A stretch of DNA of 64,000 bases from Methylobacterium nodulans ORS 2060 (GCF_000022085.1 NC_011894.1:5168001-5232000), one strand, 5' to 3'; positions 51,785 through 62,424 are shown, numbered from the stretch's first letter. A program made the numbers and translations. The notes: a model not told the origin generated them from the sequence alone.

Positions 51785-54700
51785 ATGACCGTCGAGCTCC
51801 AGGTCACGACGCATTATTCCTTCCTGCGCGGCGCCTCCTCGCCGGAGGAGCTGTTCACGACCGCCGCCCTCCTCGGCCTCACCGCCCTCGGAGTCACCGA
51901 CCGCCATTCCGTCGCCGGGCTGGTGAAGGCCCACGAGGCCGCCCGGGCGACGGGCTGCCGCCTCGTCGCCGGCTGCCGACTCGACCTGTCCGGGCCGGAC
52001 CAGGGCACCGCGCTCCTCGTCTATCCCACCGATCGCGCCGCCTATGGCCGGCTCTGCCGCCTGCTCACCCTCGGCAAGGAGCGGGCCGGCAAGGGCGGCT
52101 GCACGCTGGATTTCGGCGACGTCGCCGAATGGAGCGAGGGCCTGATCGCGGTTCTCCTCACGGACAAGTCGGACGACGCCCTCGCGGCGCGGCTCGGCCG
52201 CCTGAAAGGGATCTTCGGCCGGCACAGCTTCTGCGCCCTCACCCGCCGCTTCGGCGTCAACGACCATCGGCGGCTCGAGGGTATCGCGGATCTCGCCCGC
52301 GCGGCCCGGGTGCCGATCGTGGCGACGGGGGACGTGCTCTACCACGTCCCGGAACGCCGCCTGATGCAGGACGTCGTCACCTGTATCCGGCTCGGCACCA
52401 CCATCGAGGCCGCCGGCTTCGCCCGTGAGCGCCATGCCGGGCGCCACCTGCAGCCCCCCGCCGAGACCGCCCGCCTGTTCGCCCGCCACCCAGAGGCGGT
52501 GGAGCGGGCGCAGGCCATCGCCGAATCCTGCCGCTTCTCCCTCGACGACCTCACCTACACCTATCCGGACGAGACCGGGGAGGACGGCCGCTCGGCCCAG
52601 GAGCGGCTGGAGGCCATGACCCTGGCGGGGGCGGCCCAGCGCTTCCCCGGCGGGATCCCGGAGAATGTCCGCGAGCAGATCCGGCACGAACTCGACCTCA
52701 TCGCCAGCAAGACCTACGCACCGTATTTCCTCACCGTCGAGGCGATCGTGCGCTTCGCCCGCGACCAGGGCATCCTCTGCCAGGGGCGGGGCTCGGCGGC
52801 GAACTCGGTGGTCTGCTTCTGCCTCGGGATCACCGCCATCGATCCGGTGCGGCTAAAGCTCCTGTTCGAGCGCTTCGTCTCGGACAACCGCGACGAGCCG
52901 CCCGACATCGACGTCGATTTCGAGCACGACCGGCGCGAGGAGGTGATCCAGTGGGTCTACGCGACCTATGGGCGCCACCGCGCGGCGCTCACCGCCACGG
53001 TGATCCGCTACGGCGCCCGCGGCGCGGTGCGCGAGGTCGGCAAGGTCTTGGGCGTCCCCGAGGACGTGACCGGGGCGCTCGCCCGCCTGGTCTCGGGCTG
53101 GTCGCGGGACGGGGCCGGCGAGCGGGAGGCGGAAGCCCTCAACCTCAACCTCTCCGACCGGCGCCTGCGCCTGACCCTCGACATCGCCAAGGCGCTCATC
53201 GGCACGCCGCGCCATCTCGGCCAGCATCCGGGCGGCTTCGTGCTGACCCTCGACCGCCTCGACGAACTCTGCCCGATCACCCCCGCCACCATGGAGAACC
53301 GGCAGACCATCGAATGGGACAAGGACGACATCGAGGCCCTGAAGTTCATGAAGGTCGACGTGCTCGGCCTCGGCATGCTGGGCTGCCTGCGCCGGGCCTT
53401 CGCGCTCCTGAAGGAGCACCGGGGCGACGAGAATCCGCCCCAGGACATCGCCGGGATCCCGCCCGAGGATGCCGCCACCTACGCGATGATCGGCAAGGCC
53501 GACACGCTCGGCGTGTTCCAGATCGAGAGCCGGGCCCAGATGGCGATGCTGCCGCGGATGCAGCCGAAGCATCTCTACGACCTCACCATCGAGGTCGCGC
53601 TGGTGCGGCCCGGCCCGATCCAGGGCGACATGGTCCATCCCTATCTGCGCCGCCGCCAGAATCGCAGCCTCGTCCATTATCCGAGCGAGGCGCTCAAGAG
53701 CGTGCTGGAGCGGACGCTCGGCGTGCCGCTGTTCCAGGAGCAGGCGATGCAGGTCGCCATCGTGGCGGCCGGCTTCACGGCCGCGGAGGCCGACGGCCTG
53801 CGCCGCGCCATGGCGACCTTCAAGGCCAACGGCAAGATCGGCCTCTACCGCGACAAGCTGATCGCCGGGATGATCCGCAACGGCTACACGCCGGACTTCG
53901 CCGCCCGCACCTTCCGGCAGCTCGAAGGCTTCGGCTCCTACGGCTTCCCGGAGAGCCACGCCGCCTCCTTCGCGCTCCTCGCCTACGCCTCGTCCTGGCT
54001 GAAATGCCACCATCCGGACGTCTTCGCCTGCGCGCTCCTCAACGCGCAGCCGATGGGCTTCTACGCCCCGGCCCAGATCGTGCGCGACGCCCGCCGGCAC
54101 GGGGTCCCGGTCCGCCCCATCGACGTCAATGCCTCGCGCTGGGACTGCACGCTCGAACCGGCGCAGGGGCGGCTGATGGCCCTGCGGCTCGGCCTGCGCC
54201 TGGTGCGGGGCCTCGGCAATGCCGAGGGCGCCCGCATCGCCACCGTGCGCGAGGCGGATCTCTTCCGCTCGGTCGAGGATCTCTGGCGCCGTGCCGCCGT
54301 GCCGCTCAAGGCCCTGGAGCATCTCGCCGCCGCGGATGCCTTCCGGTCGCTCGGCCTCGGTCGCCGGGAGGCGCTGTGGGCGATCAAGGGCCTCGCGCCC
54401 CTGCCCCTGCCGCTCTTCGCGGCGGCGGACGCACGCGAGGCGGCGATCCGGCCCGAACTGGACGAGCCCGCCGTGGCGCTCGCCCCCATGCCCGAGGGGG
54501 CCGCCGTGGTGGCGGATTACCGCGCCTCGGGCCTGAGCCTCGGCCGGCACCCGGTCGCCTTCCTGCGCCCCGACCTCGCCCGGGACGGCATCAGCGCCTG
54601 CGCGGCGCTGAAACGCCTGCGGGACGGGGCGCGCGTCACCGTGGCGGGGCTGGTGCTGGTGCGCCAGAAGCCGGGCTCGGCCAAGGGCGTGCTGTTCATC

Positions 54701-55003
54701 ACCATTGAGGACGAGACGGAGGTCGCCAACCTCGTGGTCTGGCCCGCGCTGTTCGCCCGCCAGCGCAGCTTGATCCTGTCGGCCGGGATGATGGCGGCCC
54801 GCGGCCGGGTGCAGCGGGAGGGCGAGGTGATCCACCTCGTCGCCGAGCACCTGATCGACCTCTCGGACCTGCTGGCCGAGATCGGCGGGCGCGGCGCCCT
54901 GCTGTCGCCGGGCGGGTGCGGGGACGAGGCGCGCCCGGGCGGCGGCGGCGCGCGGAGCCTCGTCCGCCCCGGCCTGCGGATCAGGACGCGGGACTTCCGG
55001 TGA
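51785..55003 (+). CDS. dnaE2: Error-prone DNA polymerase III alpha-type subunit DnaE2, 1072 aa
   Basis: C-family polymerase that extends past lesions in the ImuA-ImuB-DnaE2 system. It starts [20 protein letters not shown] with the PHP domain ([23 protein letters not shown] pattern), and the catalytic palm block [20 protein letters not shown], then [20 protein letters not shown] and [20 protein letters not shown]. QNxxSFDxxx-type acidic catalytic residues are present around DIDVDF. ATG at 51785 fits. It has no LexA box of its own in the preceding 300 bp (repeat-rich), so it is likely read through from the imuA promoter. The last bases overlap the convergent gene by 23 bp. Confidence 0.96.
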   Translation: MTVELQVTTHYSFLRGASSPEELFTTAALLGLTALGVTDRHSVAGLVKAHEAARATGCRLVAGCRLDLSGPDQGTALLVYPTDRAAYGRLCRLLTLGKERAGKGGCTLDFGDVAEWSEGLIAVLLTDKSDDALAARLGRLKGIFGRHSFCALTRRFGVNDHRRLEGIADLARAARVPIVATGDVLYHVPERRLMQDVVTCIRLGTTIEAAGFARERHAGRHLQPPAETARLFARHPEAVERAQAIAESCRFSLDDLTYTYPDETGEDGRSAQERLEAMTLAGAAQRFPGGIPENVREQIRHELDLIASKTYAPYFLTVEAIVRFARDQGILCQGRGSAANSVVCFCLGITAIDPVRLKLLFERFVSDNRDEPPDIDVDFEHDRREEVIQWVYATYGRHRAALTATVIRYGARGAVREVGKVLGVPEDVTGALARLVSGWSRDGAGEREAEALNLNLSDRRLRLTLDIAKALIGTPRHLGQHPGGFVLTLDRLDELCPITPATMENRQTIEWDKDDIEALKFMKVDVLGLGMLGCLRRAFALLKEHRGDENPPQDIAGIPPEDAATYAMIGKADTLGVFQIESRAQMAMLPRMQPKHLYDLTIEVALVRPGPIQGDMVHPYLRRRQNRSLVHYPSEALKSVLERTLGVPLFQEQAMQVAIVAAGFTAAEADGLRRAMATFKANGKIGLYRDKLIAGMIRNGYTPDFAARTFRQLEGFGSYGFPESHAASFALLAYASSWLKCHHPDVFACALLNAQPMGFYAPAQIVRDARRHGVPVRPIDVNASRWDCTLEPAQGRLMALRLGLRLVRGLGNAEGARIATVREADLFRSVEDLWRRAAVPLKALEHLAAADAFRSLGLGRREALWAIKGLAPLPLPLFAAADAREAAIRPELDEPAVALAPMPEGAAVVADYRASGLSLGRHPVAFLRPDLARDGISACAALKRLRDGARVTVAGLVLVRQKPGSAKGVLFITIEDETEVANLVVWPALFARQRSLILSAGMMAARGRVQREGEVIHLVAEHLIDLSDLLAEIGGRGALLSPGGCGDEARPGGGGARSLVRPGLRIRTRDFR

Positions 55004-55556
55004 GGGGCGCCGCACCGCGGCTCTGCGGGAACGGCCGCAGCAGCTCCGGCGTGCGGAAGTCCTTCGGGATCGCGAAGTCGCGCGCGGCGCCCCGCATGGC
55101 GTTCGGCGGGCGCGGGAAGCCGCTGCGGTCGCTGAAGTCGCGGAACGGCCCGCGATGCGTCTCGCGCTGCTCCTCCAGCGCCCTGGCGCAGGCGATGTCG
55201 GCCGCGGTCACGCCCGCCACCGCCGCGAAAGCCAGCATCACGTGGGATTTGCGGGCATTGTCGCTATCGAGGCCGGTCGCCAGCGTGGCGAGGTCGAGCG
55301 CATCCCCTCCGACCCGCGTCCACAGCCAAGGCGTCGGATCGTGCGAGGCGAGGATGGCGACGCCGTTCGTGATCTCGCGCACCCCGTAGGCCTGCACCAC
55401 CCCCTCGAAGCCGGGCATGCCGAGGGTGCGGGTCAGGCGGCGCGGCGCGAGAAGCTCGACGAGCCCGAGGCCGATCGAGAACAGGCCGAGCCCCTTGGCG
55501 AGGGTTTCGGCGGTGCGGCGGGAGAGCAGGGTCTGGTCGGGGCGCGTCGCGGGCAT
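54981..55556 (-). CDS. Small DUF4267-like membrane-associated protein, 191 aa
   Basis: Function unknown. The first 110 residues resemble the cyclase/dehydrase-type accessory membrane proteins found next to zinc alcohol dehydrogenases: [78 protein letters not shown]. The last 60 residues are Arg/Pro-rich. Three hydrophobic stretches suggest a membrane protein. ATG at 55556 gives a natural start. It lies 106 bp downstream of the dehydrogenase on the same strand. Its end overlaps dnaE2 by 23 bp tail to tail. Confidence 0.75.
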   Translation of the reverse strand: MPATRPDQTLLSRRTAETLAKGLGLFSIGLGLVELLAPRRLTRTLGMPGFEGVVQAYGVREITNGVAILASHDPTPWLWTRVGGDALDLATLATGLDSDNARKSHVMLAFAAVAGVTAADIACARALEEQRETHRGPFRDFSDRSGFPRPPNAMRGAARDFAIPKDFRTPELLRPFPQSRGAAPLTGSPAS

Positions 55557-55662
55557 GGGGGGTCTCCTCGAAGAGTTTTCGAAACGGGGGAGCATTCCCC
55601 GTCGTCTGGCGGACGCCACAGCAGACGGGTCTGTCTTCCTGTCCCGTCGGCTCAGGACGCTC

Positions 55663-56835
55663 TCAGGGCTTCAGCACGACCTTGATGCAGTTGTCCTTCT
55701 TGTCGCGGAAGGTCTTGTACATCTCGGGGCCCCGTTCCAGGCCGACGCTGTGCGTGATGACGAAGGAGGGATCGATCTGGCCTTCCTCGATCCGCCGCAC
55801 GAGGTCGTCGGTCCAGCGGTTCACATGGGTCTGGCCGGTGCGGACGGTGAGCCCCTTGTTCATCAGCGCCCCGAACGGGAGCTTGTCGATGAGCCCGCCA
55901 TAGACGCCCGGGACCGACAGGGTGCCGGCCGGGCGGCAGACATAGATCATCTCGCGCAGCACGTGCGGCCGGTCGGTCTCGGCCATCACCGCCTGCTTGG
56001 CGCGGTCGTAGATCGAGTCGAGGGTCGCGGTGGCGTGGGCTTCGAGGCCGACCGCGTCGATGCATTTCTCGGGGCCCTTGCCGTCCGTCAGTGCGTTGAG
56101 GCGCTCGACGACGCTCTCCTCGCGGAAGTCGATCGTGGTGGCGCCCCCCGCCCGCGCCATGCTGAGGCGCTCGGGGACGCAGTCGATGGCAACCACCTGC
56201 CGGGCGCCGAGCAGGATCGCCGAGCGGATCGCCATCTGGCCGACCGGCCCGCAGCCCCAGATCGCCACCGTGTCGGTCGGCTCGATGTCGCATTGCACGG
56301 CGGCCTGCCAGCCGGTCGGGAAGATGTCGCCGAGGAAGAGCACCTGCTCGTCGGTGAGGCCCGACGGCACCTTGATGTGCGTCTTGTCCGCGAAGGGCAC
56401 GCGGACATACTCGGCCTGTCCGCCCGGATAGCCGCCCGTGAGATGCGTGTAGCCGAACAGCCCCGCGGTGGCGTGGCCGAAGACCTTGTCGGCGATGGCC
56501 TTGTTGCGGTTCGAGCGCTCGCAGACGGAGAAATTGCCGCGCCGGCACTGGTCGCACTGGCCGCAGATGATCGTGAACGGCACCACGATGCGCTCGCCGA
56601 CCTTGAGGGCGGACTTGGCGCCGCTGCCGACCTCCATCACCTCGCCCATGAACTCGTGGCCCATGATGTCGCCCTTCTCCATGCCGGGCATGAAGTGGTC
56701 GTAGAGGTGCAGGTCCGAGCCGCAGATGGCACAGGTCGTCACCCTGACGATGGCGTCGCGATCGTCCTCGATGCGCGGGTCCGGAACCGATTCGCAGCGG
56801 ATATCCGCCGTTCCGTGCCAAACCAGAGCCTTCAT
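55663..56835 (-). CDS. Zinc-dependent alcohol dehydrogenase, formaldehyde-dismutase-like group, 390 aa
   Basis: Medium-chain zinc dehydrogenase. The catalytic zinc region is [20 protein letters not shown] followed by [11 protein letters not shown]; the structural-zinc cysteines are in [20 protein letters not shown]; the NAD fold is [20 protein letters not shown]. The insert [20 protein letters not shown] is characteristic of the glutathione-independent formaldehyde dehydrogenase/dismutase branch. Length fits. Substrate (formaldehyde, alcohol or polyol) is not fixed by sequence. It diverges from metN across the operator region at 57.1 kb. Confidence 0.9.
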   Translation of the reverse strand: MKALVWHGTADIRCESVPDPRIEDDRDAIVRVTTCAICGSDLHLYDHFMPGMEKGDIMGHEFMGEVMEVGSGAKSALKVGERIVVPFTIICGQCDQCRRGNFSVCERSNRNKAIADKVFGHATAGLFGYTHLTGGYPGGQAEYVRVPFADKTHIKVPSGLTDEQVLFLGDIFPTGWQAAVQCDIEPTDTVAIWGCGPVGQMAIRSAILLGARQVVAIDCVPERLSMARAGGATTIDFREESVVERLNALTDGKGPEKCIDAVGLEAHATATLDSIYDRAKQAVMAETDRPHVLREMIYVCRPAGTLSVPGVYGGLIDKLPFGALMNKGLTVRTGQTHVNRWTDDLVRRIEEGQIDPSFVITHSVGLERGPEMYKTFRDKKDNCIKVVLKP

Positions 56836-57091
56836 GCCGGCATTCCTCGTTGAGCCATCCGCGCGCGACCGCCGTCCCGTCTCGCGGAACGCGATCCGGC
56901 ATCGCGGGACAACGCGCCCGCACCGGCAGGAGCCATGCGATCAGGACTTGGGAGGAGTTCTCAGACCCGCGCTCAGGTCAGGACTGCGCGGCCCTCAGGC
57001 TGCGGCGGCCCCATGGCAGAGGCCCGCTCCGCCCGCGGGAACCGCATCCTGCCTCGCCCTGCCTGAAAGGCACGGCTTTCTCTTCGGGTAC

Positions 57092-57120
57092 GTTCTCTAA
57101 AAAGAACGTTTCGGTTGACA
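57092..57120 (+). promoter_or_regulatory. GTTCT-N6-AGAAC palindrome with TTGACA before metN
   Basis: GTTCT-ctaaaa-AGAAC spans 57092-57107. After 7 nt stands TTGACA at 57115-57120, followed by CG as in the 2468 copy, with a weak TTTCTG 17 bp on. The palindrome-to-(-35) distance equals that at 2468-2496. The remaining gap (56836-57211) holds no gene. Binding by one shared regulator is an inference. Confidence 0.55.
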
Positions 57121-57211
57121 CGCCGGTCCATCCGCGGTTTCTGTCCGCCCAACCAGACGGACGACGGATCATGCTCTCTCCCGCTCTTCCCGCTCCGGCC
57201 GAGGCGCGGCC

Positions 57212-58378
57212 ATGACCGCCCCGGTGCGCGTGCCGGCCCCGGCCGACCTCGGCGACCGCCTCGGCGCGTCCGACGCGCTGGTACGCCTTGAGGGAATCGC
57301 CAAGACCTACCCGGCGCGCCGGGGTGCTGCGGCCATCACGGCCCTGGACGGCATCGACCTCGCGGTGCGGCGCGGCTCGGTGCTCGGCGTGATCGGGCGG
57401 TCCGGCGCCGGCAAGTCGACCCTGATCCGCCTCGTCAACGGGCTGGAGCGGCCGACGAGCGGGCGCGTCATCGTCGACGGCGCCGAGATCTCCAGCCTCT
57501 CCGAGGCCGCCCTGCGCCGCGAGCGGCGCGGCATCGGCATGATCTTTCAGCATTTCAACCTGCTCTCGTCGCGGACGGCCGCCGGCAACATCGCCTTCCC
57601 GCTCGAGATCGCGGGCTATGACAGGGCGGCGATCCGCGCCCGGGTCGACGAGCTACTGGCGCTGGTCGGGCTCGCCGACCGGGGCGACCGCTACCCGGCC
57701 GAATTGTCGGGCGGGCAGAAGCAGCGGGTCGGCATCGCCCGGGCGCTCGCCACCAAGCCGAAGGTGCTGCTCTCCGACGAGGCCACCTCGGCCCTCGACC
57801 CCGAGACGACGCGCTCGATCCTCGATCTGCTCGGGCGCATCAACCGCGAGCTTGGCCTCACCATCCTGCTCATCACCCACGAGATGTCGGTGATCCGGGC
57901 CATCGCCCACGAGGTCGCAGTGCTCGATGGCGGCCGCATCGCCGAGAGCGGCGATGTCTTCGAGGTCTTCACCCGCCCGCAGGCGGCGATCACCCGCACC
58001 TTCCTCGACCGCGAGACCGGCCGCGCCCTGCCGCCGGTCCTGGCCGCCCGGCTGATGCCGGAGGGCGCGGGCGAGACCACCGTGCTGCGCATCACCTTCC
58101 GGGGGCCGCACGCCACCGACCCGGTGCTGGCGCAGCTCGCGCACGATGCGGGCATCGAGCCCTGCATCCTCTCGGGCACGGTCGACGAGATCGCCGGACG
58201 CCCCTTCGGCACGCTCGTGGTCGGGGTGTCGTCGGCGCCCGGCCTCGTCGCCCGCGCCCAGGACTTCCTCCGGGCGCGCAACCTCGACGTGGAGGTGCTG
58301 GGCTCGCTGCCCGCCGCCGCGTGGCCGCCCGCCAGCCGGACCGGATCGAGCCAGACCGGATCAAACCATGTCGCCTGA
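57212..58378 (+). CDS. metN: Methionine ABC transporter ATPase, 388 aa
   Basis: ATPase of the D/L-methionine importer. Walker A is [20 protein letters not shown], the Q-loop is [20 protein letters not shown] (a MetN-typical block), the signature is [20 protein letters not shown], and Walker B is [18 protein letters not shown]-terminal NIL ligand-sensing domain (about 305-380) gives methionine feedback. ATG at 57212. The metI start overlaps its end by 11 bp. The upstream palindrome and TTGACA suggest a dedicated promoter. Confidence 0.96.
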   Translation: MTAPVRVPAPADLGDRLGASDALVRLEGIAKTYPARRGAAAITALDGIDLAVRRGSVLGVIGRSGAGKSTLIRLVNGLERPTSGRVIVDGAEISSLSEAALRRERRGIGMIFQHFNLLSSRTAAGNIAFPLEIAGYDRAAIRARVDELLALVGLADRGDRYPAELSGGQKQRVGIARALATKPKVLLSDEATSALDPETTRSILDLLGRINRELGLTILLITHEMSVIRAIAHEVAVLDGGRIAESGDVFEVFTRPQAAITRTFLDRETGRALPPVLAARLMPEGAGETTVLRITFRGPHATDPVLAQLAHDAGIEPCILSGTVDEIAGRPFGTLVVGVSSAPGLVARAQDFLRARNLDVEVLGSLPAAAWPPASRTGSSQTGSNHVA

Positions 58379-59033
58379 ACTCCTGCGCCTCCTCGTCGTC
58401 GCCACCGGCGACACCCTGCGGATGGTGGCGATCGCCGCCGGCCTCGGCACCCTGTTCGGCCTGCCGCTCGGCGTCTTCCTCGCCACGAGCGGGCGGGGCG
58501 AGCTCTTCGCCGCGCCCTGGGCCAACCGGGTGCTCGGCATCCTGGTCAACGCGACGCGCTCGACGCCCTTCATCATCCTGGTCGTGGCGATCATCCCGTT
58601 CACGCGGCTCGTCGCCGGCACCTCGATCGGCACCAACGCCGCGACGGTGCCGCTCACGGTCGCGGCGACGCCCTTCATCGCCCGCCTAGTCGAGGGTGCA
58701 ATCCGCGAGGTCGATGCCGGCCTCGTCGAGGCCGCCCGCGCCTTCGGGGCGAGCCCGCTCCAGATCGTGCTGAAGGTGCTGATCCCCGAGGCGCTGCCCG
58801 GGATCGTGCTCGGCCTGACCCTCGCGGTGGTCTCGCTCATCGGCTTCTCGGCCATGGTCGGCGCGGTCGGCGGCGGCGGGCTCGGCGATCTCGGCATCCG
58901 CTACGGCTATCAGCGCTTCATGCCCGAGATGATGGCCGCGGTGGTCGCCGTGCTGATCGTCCTCGTGCAGGCCGTGCAGACGATCGGCGACCGGCTCGCG
59001 CGCCGCCTCAACAAGCGCCTGCGCCACGCCTGA
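58368..59033 (+). CDS. metI: Methionine ABC transporter permease, 221 aa
   Basis: Membrane subunit of the methionine importer, five hydrophobic helices. Blocks typical of MetI are [60 protein letters not shown] (coupling helix with EAARAFGAS) and [23 protein letters not shown] at 58368 lies inside the end of metN, giving coupling. metQ follows 27 bp downstream. Confidence 0.96.
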   Translation: MSPELLRLLVVATGDTLRMVAIAAGLGTLFGLPLGVFLATSGRGELFAAPWANRVLGILVNATRSTPFIILVVAIIPFTRLVAGTSIGTNAATVPLTVAATPFIARLVEGAIREVDAGLVEAARAFGASPLQIVLKVLIPEALPGIVLGLTLAVVSLIGFSAMVGAVGGGGLGDLGIRYGYQRFMPEMMAAVVAVLIVLVQAVQTIGDRLARRLNKRLRHA

Positions 59034-59060
59034 GCTTTCCCCCCTCGGAGACCTTGACCG

Positions 59061-59834
59061 ATGTTGCGTGTTCTCACCCTCGTGGCGGCGCTCGCCGCCG
59101 CTCTTCCCGCCGCGGCCGCCGACCGCGTGCGCATCGGCGCCACGCCGGGCCCCCACGCCCAGATCCTGGAGGCAGTCAAACCGATCGCGGCCAAGCACGG
59201 CATCGACCTCCAGGTGCAGGAATTCTCCGACTACGTCATTCCCAACGAGGCGCTCGCGGCCGGCGAGCTGGAGGCCAACTCCTTCCAGCATCAGCCCTAT
59301 CTCGACAACCAGAAGGCCGATCGCGGCTACAAGCTCGACAGCGTCGCCCAGACGGTGAATTTCCCGATGGGGATCTACTCGAAGCGATACAAGTCCTGGG
59401 ATGCGGTGCCGGACGGCGCCACGATCGCGATCCAGAACGACCCGACCAATGGCGGGCGCTCGCTCCTGCTCCTGCAGGACAAGGGCGTGATCACCCTGAA
59501 GGAGGGCGTCGGCTTCAAGCCGAGCGTCGCCGACATCGTGAAGAACCCGAAGAAGCTGCGCTTCATCGAGGTCGACGCCGCCCAGACCCCGCGCTCCCTC
59601 GACGACGTGGATGCGGCGGCGGTCAACACCAACTACGCGGAGCCTGCCGGGCTCAAGCCCACCGACGCGATCCTGCGCGAGGAGCCGAAGGGCCCCTACG
59701 TGAACGTCATCGCGGTGCGCAGCGCCGACAAGGACAAGCCCTGGGTGAAGGCGCTGGTGGAATCCTACCGCTCGCCCGAGGTGAAGGACTTCGTGGAGAA
59801 GACCTTCAAGGGCGCGGTGCTGACGAGCTGGTAG
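59061..59834 (+). CDS. metQ: Methionine-binding protein, 257 aa
   Basis: Periplasmic NLPA-type binding protein. The signal peptide MLRVLTLVAALAAALPAAAA is followed by DRVRIGATPGPHAQILEAVK. Other family marks are ANSFQHQPYLDNQKADRGYK, FPMGIYSKRYKSWDAVPDGA and IQNDPTNGGRSLLLLQDKGV. No lipobox Cys follows the signal, so unlike many MetQ proteins it should be soluble in the periplasm. It closes the metNIQ operon. Confidence 0.94.
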   Translation: MLRVLTLVAALAAALPAAAADRVRIGATPGPHAQILEAVKPIAAKHGIDLQVQEFSDYVIPNEALAAGELEANSFQHQPYLDNQKADRGYKLDSVAQTVNFPMGIYSKRYKSWDAVPDGATIAIQNDPTNGGRSLLLLQDKGVITLKEGVGFKPSVADIVKNPKKLRFIEVDAAQTPRSLDDVDAAAVNTNYAEPAGLKPTDAILREEPKGPYVNVIAVRSADKDKPWVKALVESYRSPEVKDFVEKTFKGAVLTSW

Positions 59835-59899
59835 CGGGCGACCATCCCGCGTCCCGCCGGTATCCCCCGCGGCCGGAGGGCACGAGCTTCCTGACTCGA

Positions 59900-60190
59900 C
59901 ACTGACGTGCGTGGAGGCCGCCAGGCTCCTCATGCAGAGGTCAAGCCGGCGCGGAGCAGAACTCCGCGCCGCGTAACGGATCCTTCGCAGACCGGATCAC
60001 AGGGTCTCCGCCCTTCCTGGATTCTCCGCCCCTGCGCGCTCCCTCTTTCCGGGCCCGTTCGGGCCTGCACGACTGCAGCGCCAGCGGAAGGAGATCCGGG
60101 AAAGAGGGAGCGGACATCCTCGCCTGGGCCGACGCGGTCTCAATCGACCCTGAGGGGCGTGGAAGCGGTCTGCTTGCCGGACGCTACCGC
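59900..60190. repeat. Repeat family R-III, copy 3, with R-IV words
   Basis: The 373-bp gap between metQ and the ABC ATPase stop is mostly repeat. GCTCCCTCTTTCCGGG at 60038-60053 faces CCGGGAAAGAGGGAGC at 60096-60111. The 59980-60115 stretch matches the 30188-30320 copy. CACTGACGTGCGTGGAGGCC at about 59900 and AATCGACCCTGAGGGGCGTG at about 60138 are R-IV words. No gene is supported. Confidence 0.7.
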
Positions 60191-60207
60191 TTTCTCGGCG
60201 ATCGACC

Positions 60208-60990
60208 CTACCCGCCCCGGGCCAGGAACTGCCGCAGCCGCTCCGAGCGCGGCGAGCGGAACAGCGCGTCCGGCGCGCCCTCCTCCTCGATCCGGCCCTC
60301 GTGCAGGAAGACCACCCGGTGGGCGACCTCGCGGGCGAAGGCCATCTCATGGGTGACGATCAGCATCGTGCGCCCCTCTTCCGCGAGCGCCCGGATCACC
60401 CGCAGCACCTCCGCCACCCGCTCCGGATCGAGGGCCGAGGTCGGCTCGTCGAACAGCAGCACCTGCGGATGCATGGCGAGCGCCCGGGCGATCGCGGCCC
60501 GCTGCTGCTGCCCGCCCGAGAGATGGGCGGGGTAATGGTCTCGCTTCTCGGCGATGCCGACCTTGGCGAGGAGCGCCTCGGCCTCGGCGATGCAGTCCGC
60601 CTTCGGGCGGTGCTGGACGTGGACCGGCGCCTCGATGACGTTCTCCAGCACCGTGCGATGGGACCAGAGGTTGAAGCTCTGGAACACCATGCCGACCCGC
60701 GCGCGGAGCTGCTCCACCTGATGCCGGTCGGCCGGCACGCGCCCGCCGCGGCGAGCCCGCCAGGCGACCGTCTCGCCGCCGACCGTGATCTCGCCCGCCT
60801 CCGGCACCTCCAGGAGGTTGATGCAGCGCAGGAGCGTCGACTTGCCCGAGCCGGACGAGCCCAGGATCGCCACCACCTCGCCCTCCCGGGCGGAGAGCGA
60901 GACGCCGCGCAGCACCTCGTGGGTGCCGAAGCGCTTCGTCAGGTTGCGGACCGCGACGGCGTCGGAGCGGGGCGGAGCGGGAGCCAGCAC
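60208..60990 (-). CDS. ATPase of a polar amino acid ABC importer, 260 aa
   Basis: HisP/GlnQ/ArtP-type ATPase. Walker A is VVAILGSSGSGKSTLLRCIN, the PAAT-typical NLWSHRTVLENVIEAPVHVQ block follows, signature LSGGQQQRAAIARALAMHPQ, Walker [21 protein letters not shown] and H-loop LIVTHEMAFAREVAHRVVFL. GTG at 60990 behind CGGAG is preferred; the frame extends to 61041 and would overlap the permease gene end. Gene order binding protein, permease, permease, ATPase on the minus strand is a complete transporter. Substrate probably basic or polar amino acids. Confidence 0.94.
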   Translation of the reverse strand: MLAPAPPRSDAVAVRNLTKRFGTHEVLRGVSLSAREGEVVAILGSSGSGKSTLLRCINLLEVPEAGEITVGGETVAWRARRGGRVPADRHQVEQLRARVGMVFQSFNLWSHRTVLENVIEAPVHVQHRPKADCIAEAEALLAKVGIAEKRDHYPAHLSGGQQQRAAIARALAMHPQVLLFDEPTSALDPERVAEVLRVIRALAEEGRTMLIVTHEMAFAREVAHRVVFLHEGRIEEEGAPDALFRSPRSERLRQFLARGG

Positions 60991-61006
60991 GGGAAACTCC
61001 GAAAGG

Positions 61007-61723
61007 TCACGCGGCGCGCGGCGCAACCACCGGCCGCGCACGCAGGTCGGGCGAGAGCCATGCCTCCGCCAGCCGCACCAGGACGATGATGGCGCTCACG
61101 ATCGCCAGATAGAAGGCGGCCGCGCAGAGGAAGATCTCCAGCGCCCGGAAGCTCTGGGCGATCAGCTTCTGGGCGATGCCGGTGAGTTCGAGGATGGTGA
61201 TGGTCGAAGCGAGCGCGGTGGCCTTCACCACCGAGATGATCTCGTTGCCGTAGGCCGGCAGCGCCTGCCGGGCGGCGAGCGGCAGGGTCACGCGCCGCAG
61301 CAGCGTGAGCCGCGACATGCCGCAGGCGCGCCCGGCCAGGAGCGCCCCGTGCGGCACCGCCAGCACCCCACCGCGAAAAATCTCGGCCGTGTAGGCGCCG
61401 GTGTTCAGGCTGAGCGCCAGCAGGGCGCACCAATAGGGCTCGCGGAAGAACCACCACAGGCCGAGCGCCTGGAGGCCGTACCGGAACTGGCCGAGCCCGT
61501 AATAGATCAGGAAGAGCTGCACCAGGAGCGGCGTACCGCGGAACACGAAGATGTATCCGCGCGCGAGCAGGCCGAGGCCCGGAATCCCGGAGAGGCGTGC
61601 GGCCGCCGCGAGGGCCGCCAGGACCGCCCCGCAGGCGACGGAGCCCGCCGTGAGGCCGAGCGTCAGGGGCAGGCCGCGCGACAGCGCGACCAGGGTCTCG
61701 CCGAGGAAGTCCGGATCGATCAC
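61007..61723 (-). CDS. Polar amino acid ABC permease 2, 238 aa
   Basis: HisM/ArtM-type membrane subunit. Five hydrophobic helices; the N-terminal GLPLTLGLTAGSVACGAVLA, GYIFVFRGTPLLVQLFLIYY (FRGTPLLVQ motif), LNTGAYTAEIFRGGVLAVPH and the EAA-like GRACGMSRLTLLRRVTLPLA are family marks. GTG at 61723 overlaps the stop of permease 1 by 4 bp, giving translation coupling. It is third of the four-gene operon. Confidence 0.94.
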   Translation of the reverse strand: MIDPDFLGETLVALSRGLPLTLGLTAGSVACGAVLAALAAAARLSGIPGLGLLARGYIFVFRGTPLLVQLFLIYYGLGQFRYGLQALGLWWFFREPYWCALLALSLNTGAYTAEIFRGGVLAVPHGALLAGRACGMSRLTLLRRVTLPLAARQALPAYGNEIISVVKATALASTITILELTGIAQKLIAQSFRALEIFLCAAAFYLAIVSAIIVLVRLAEAWLSPDLRARPVVAPRAA

Positions 61724-62418
61724 GGCAGCCCCCGTCGCGCATGGGCCTCCGCCCGGGAGAAACCCCAGGTCGAGAGCGTGGTGATGGCGAGGTAGAGGGC
61801 GGCGGCGGCGAGATAGAAGGTGAAGGGCTGGCGGGTCGAGCCCGCCCCGACCTGCGCCTGCCGCAGGAGCTCCACCAGCCCGGTCACCGAGACCAGGGCC
61901 GAATCCTTGAGGAGGATCTGCCAGACATTGCCGAGGCCGGGCAGGGCCGTGCGGGCGACGAGCGGCGTCACCACCCGCCGGAACAGGAGCGCGGGCGACA
62001 TGCCGACGGCCCGCGCGGCCTCGATCTGCCCCCGGTCGAGGGCCAGATAGGCGCCGCGGAAGACCTCGGCCTGGTAGGCCCCCGAGATGATCCCCAGCGC
62101 CGCGACCCCGACCGCGAAGGGTGGCAGGCCGACGAAGCCCGAGGCGCCGAACAGGCCGGCAACGGAGCCGAGCGCGGCGCTGCCGCCGAAATACAGGAGA
62201 TAGATCACGAGGAGATCCGGCACCCCGCGCAGCAGCGTGGTGTAGACATCCGCCGCCGCCCGCAGGGGCAGCAGGCCCGACAGCTTGGCCGAGGCGGCGA
62301 GCGCCCCGATCACCGCGCCGACCAGGAAGCCGCACAGCGCCAGCGCGAGCGTGGTGCCCGCTGCCAGCAGGAGGGCCGGGCCCCAACCGCCCGGCCCGAG
62401 GAGCGCGAGGGCGTCCAC
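61720..62418 (-). CDS. Polar amino acid ABC permease 1, 232 aa
   Basis: HisQ/ArtQ-type membrane subunit. LLAAGTTLALALCGFLVGAV opens it, TTLLRGVPDLLVIYLLYFGG replaces the FRGTP motif with LRGVPDLLV, and SGAYQAEVFRGAYLALDRGQ plus EAARAVGMSPALLFRRVVTP are the later family blocks. A GTG start at 62418 lies 7 bp after the stop of the binding-protein gene. It would pair with permease 2 as a heterodimer. Confidence 0.93.
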   Translation of the reverse strand: MDALALLGPGGWGPALLLAAGTTLALALCGFLVGAVIGALAASAKLSGLLPLRAAADVYTTLLRGVPDLLVIYLLYFGGSAALGSVAGLFGASGFVGLPPFAVGVAALGIISGAYQAEVFRGAYLALDRGQIEAARAVGMSPALLFRRVVTPLVARTALPGLGNVWQILLKDSALVSVTGLVELLRQAQVGAGSTRQPFTFYLAAAALYLAITTLSTWGFSRAEAHARRGLP

Positions 62419-62424
62419 GCGGCC

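Noticed and set aside
52853..55015. 720-aa minus-strand frame over dnaE2
   Set aside because: Shadow of dnaE2; no independent start context or domain.
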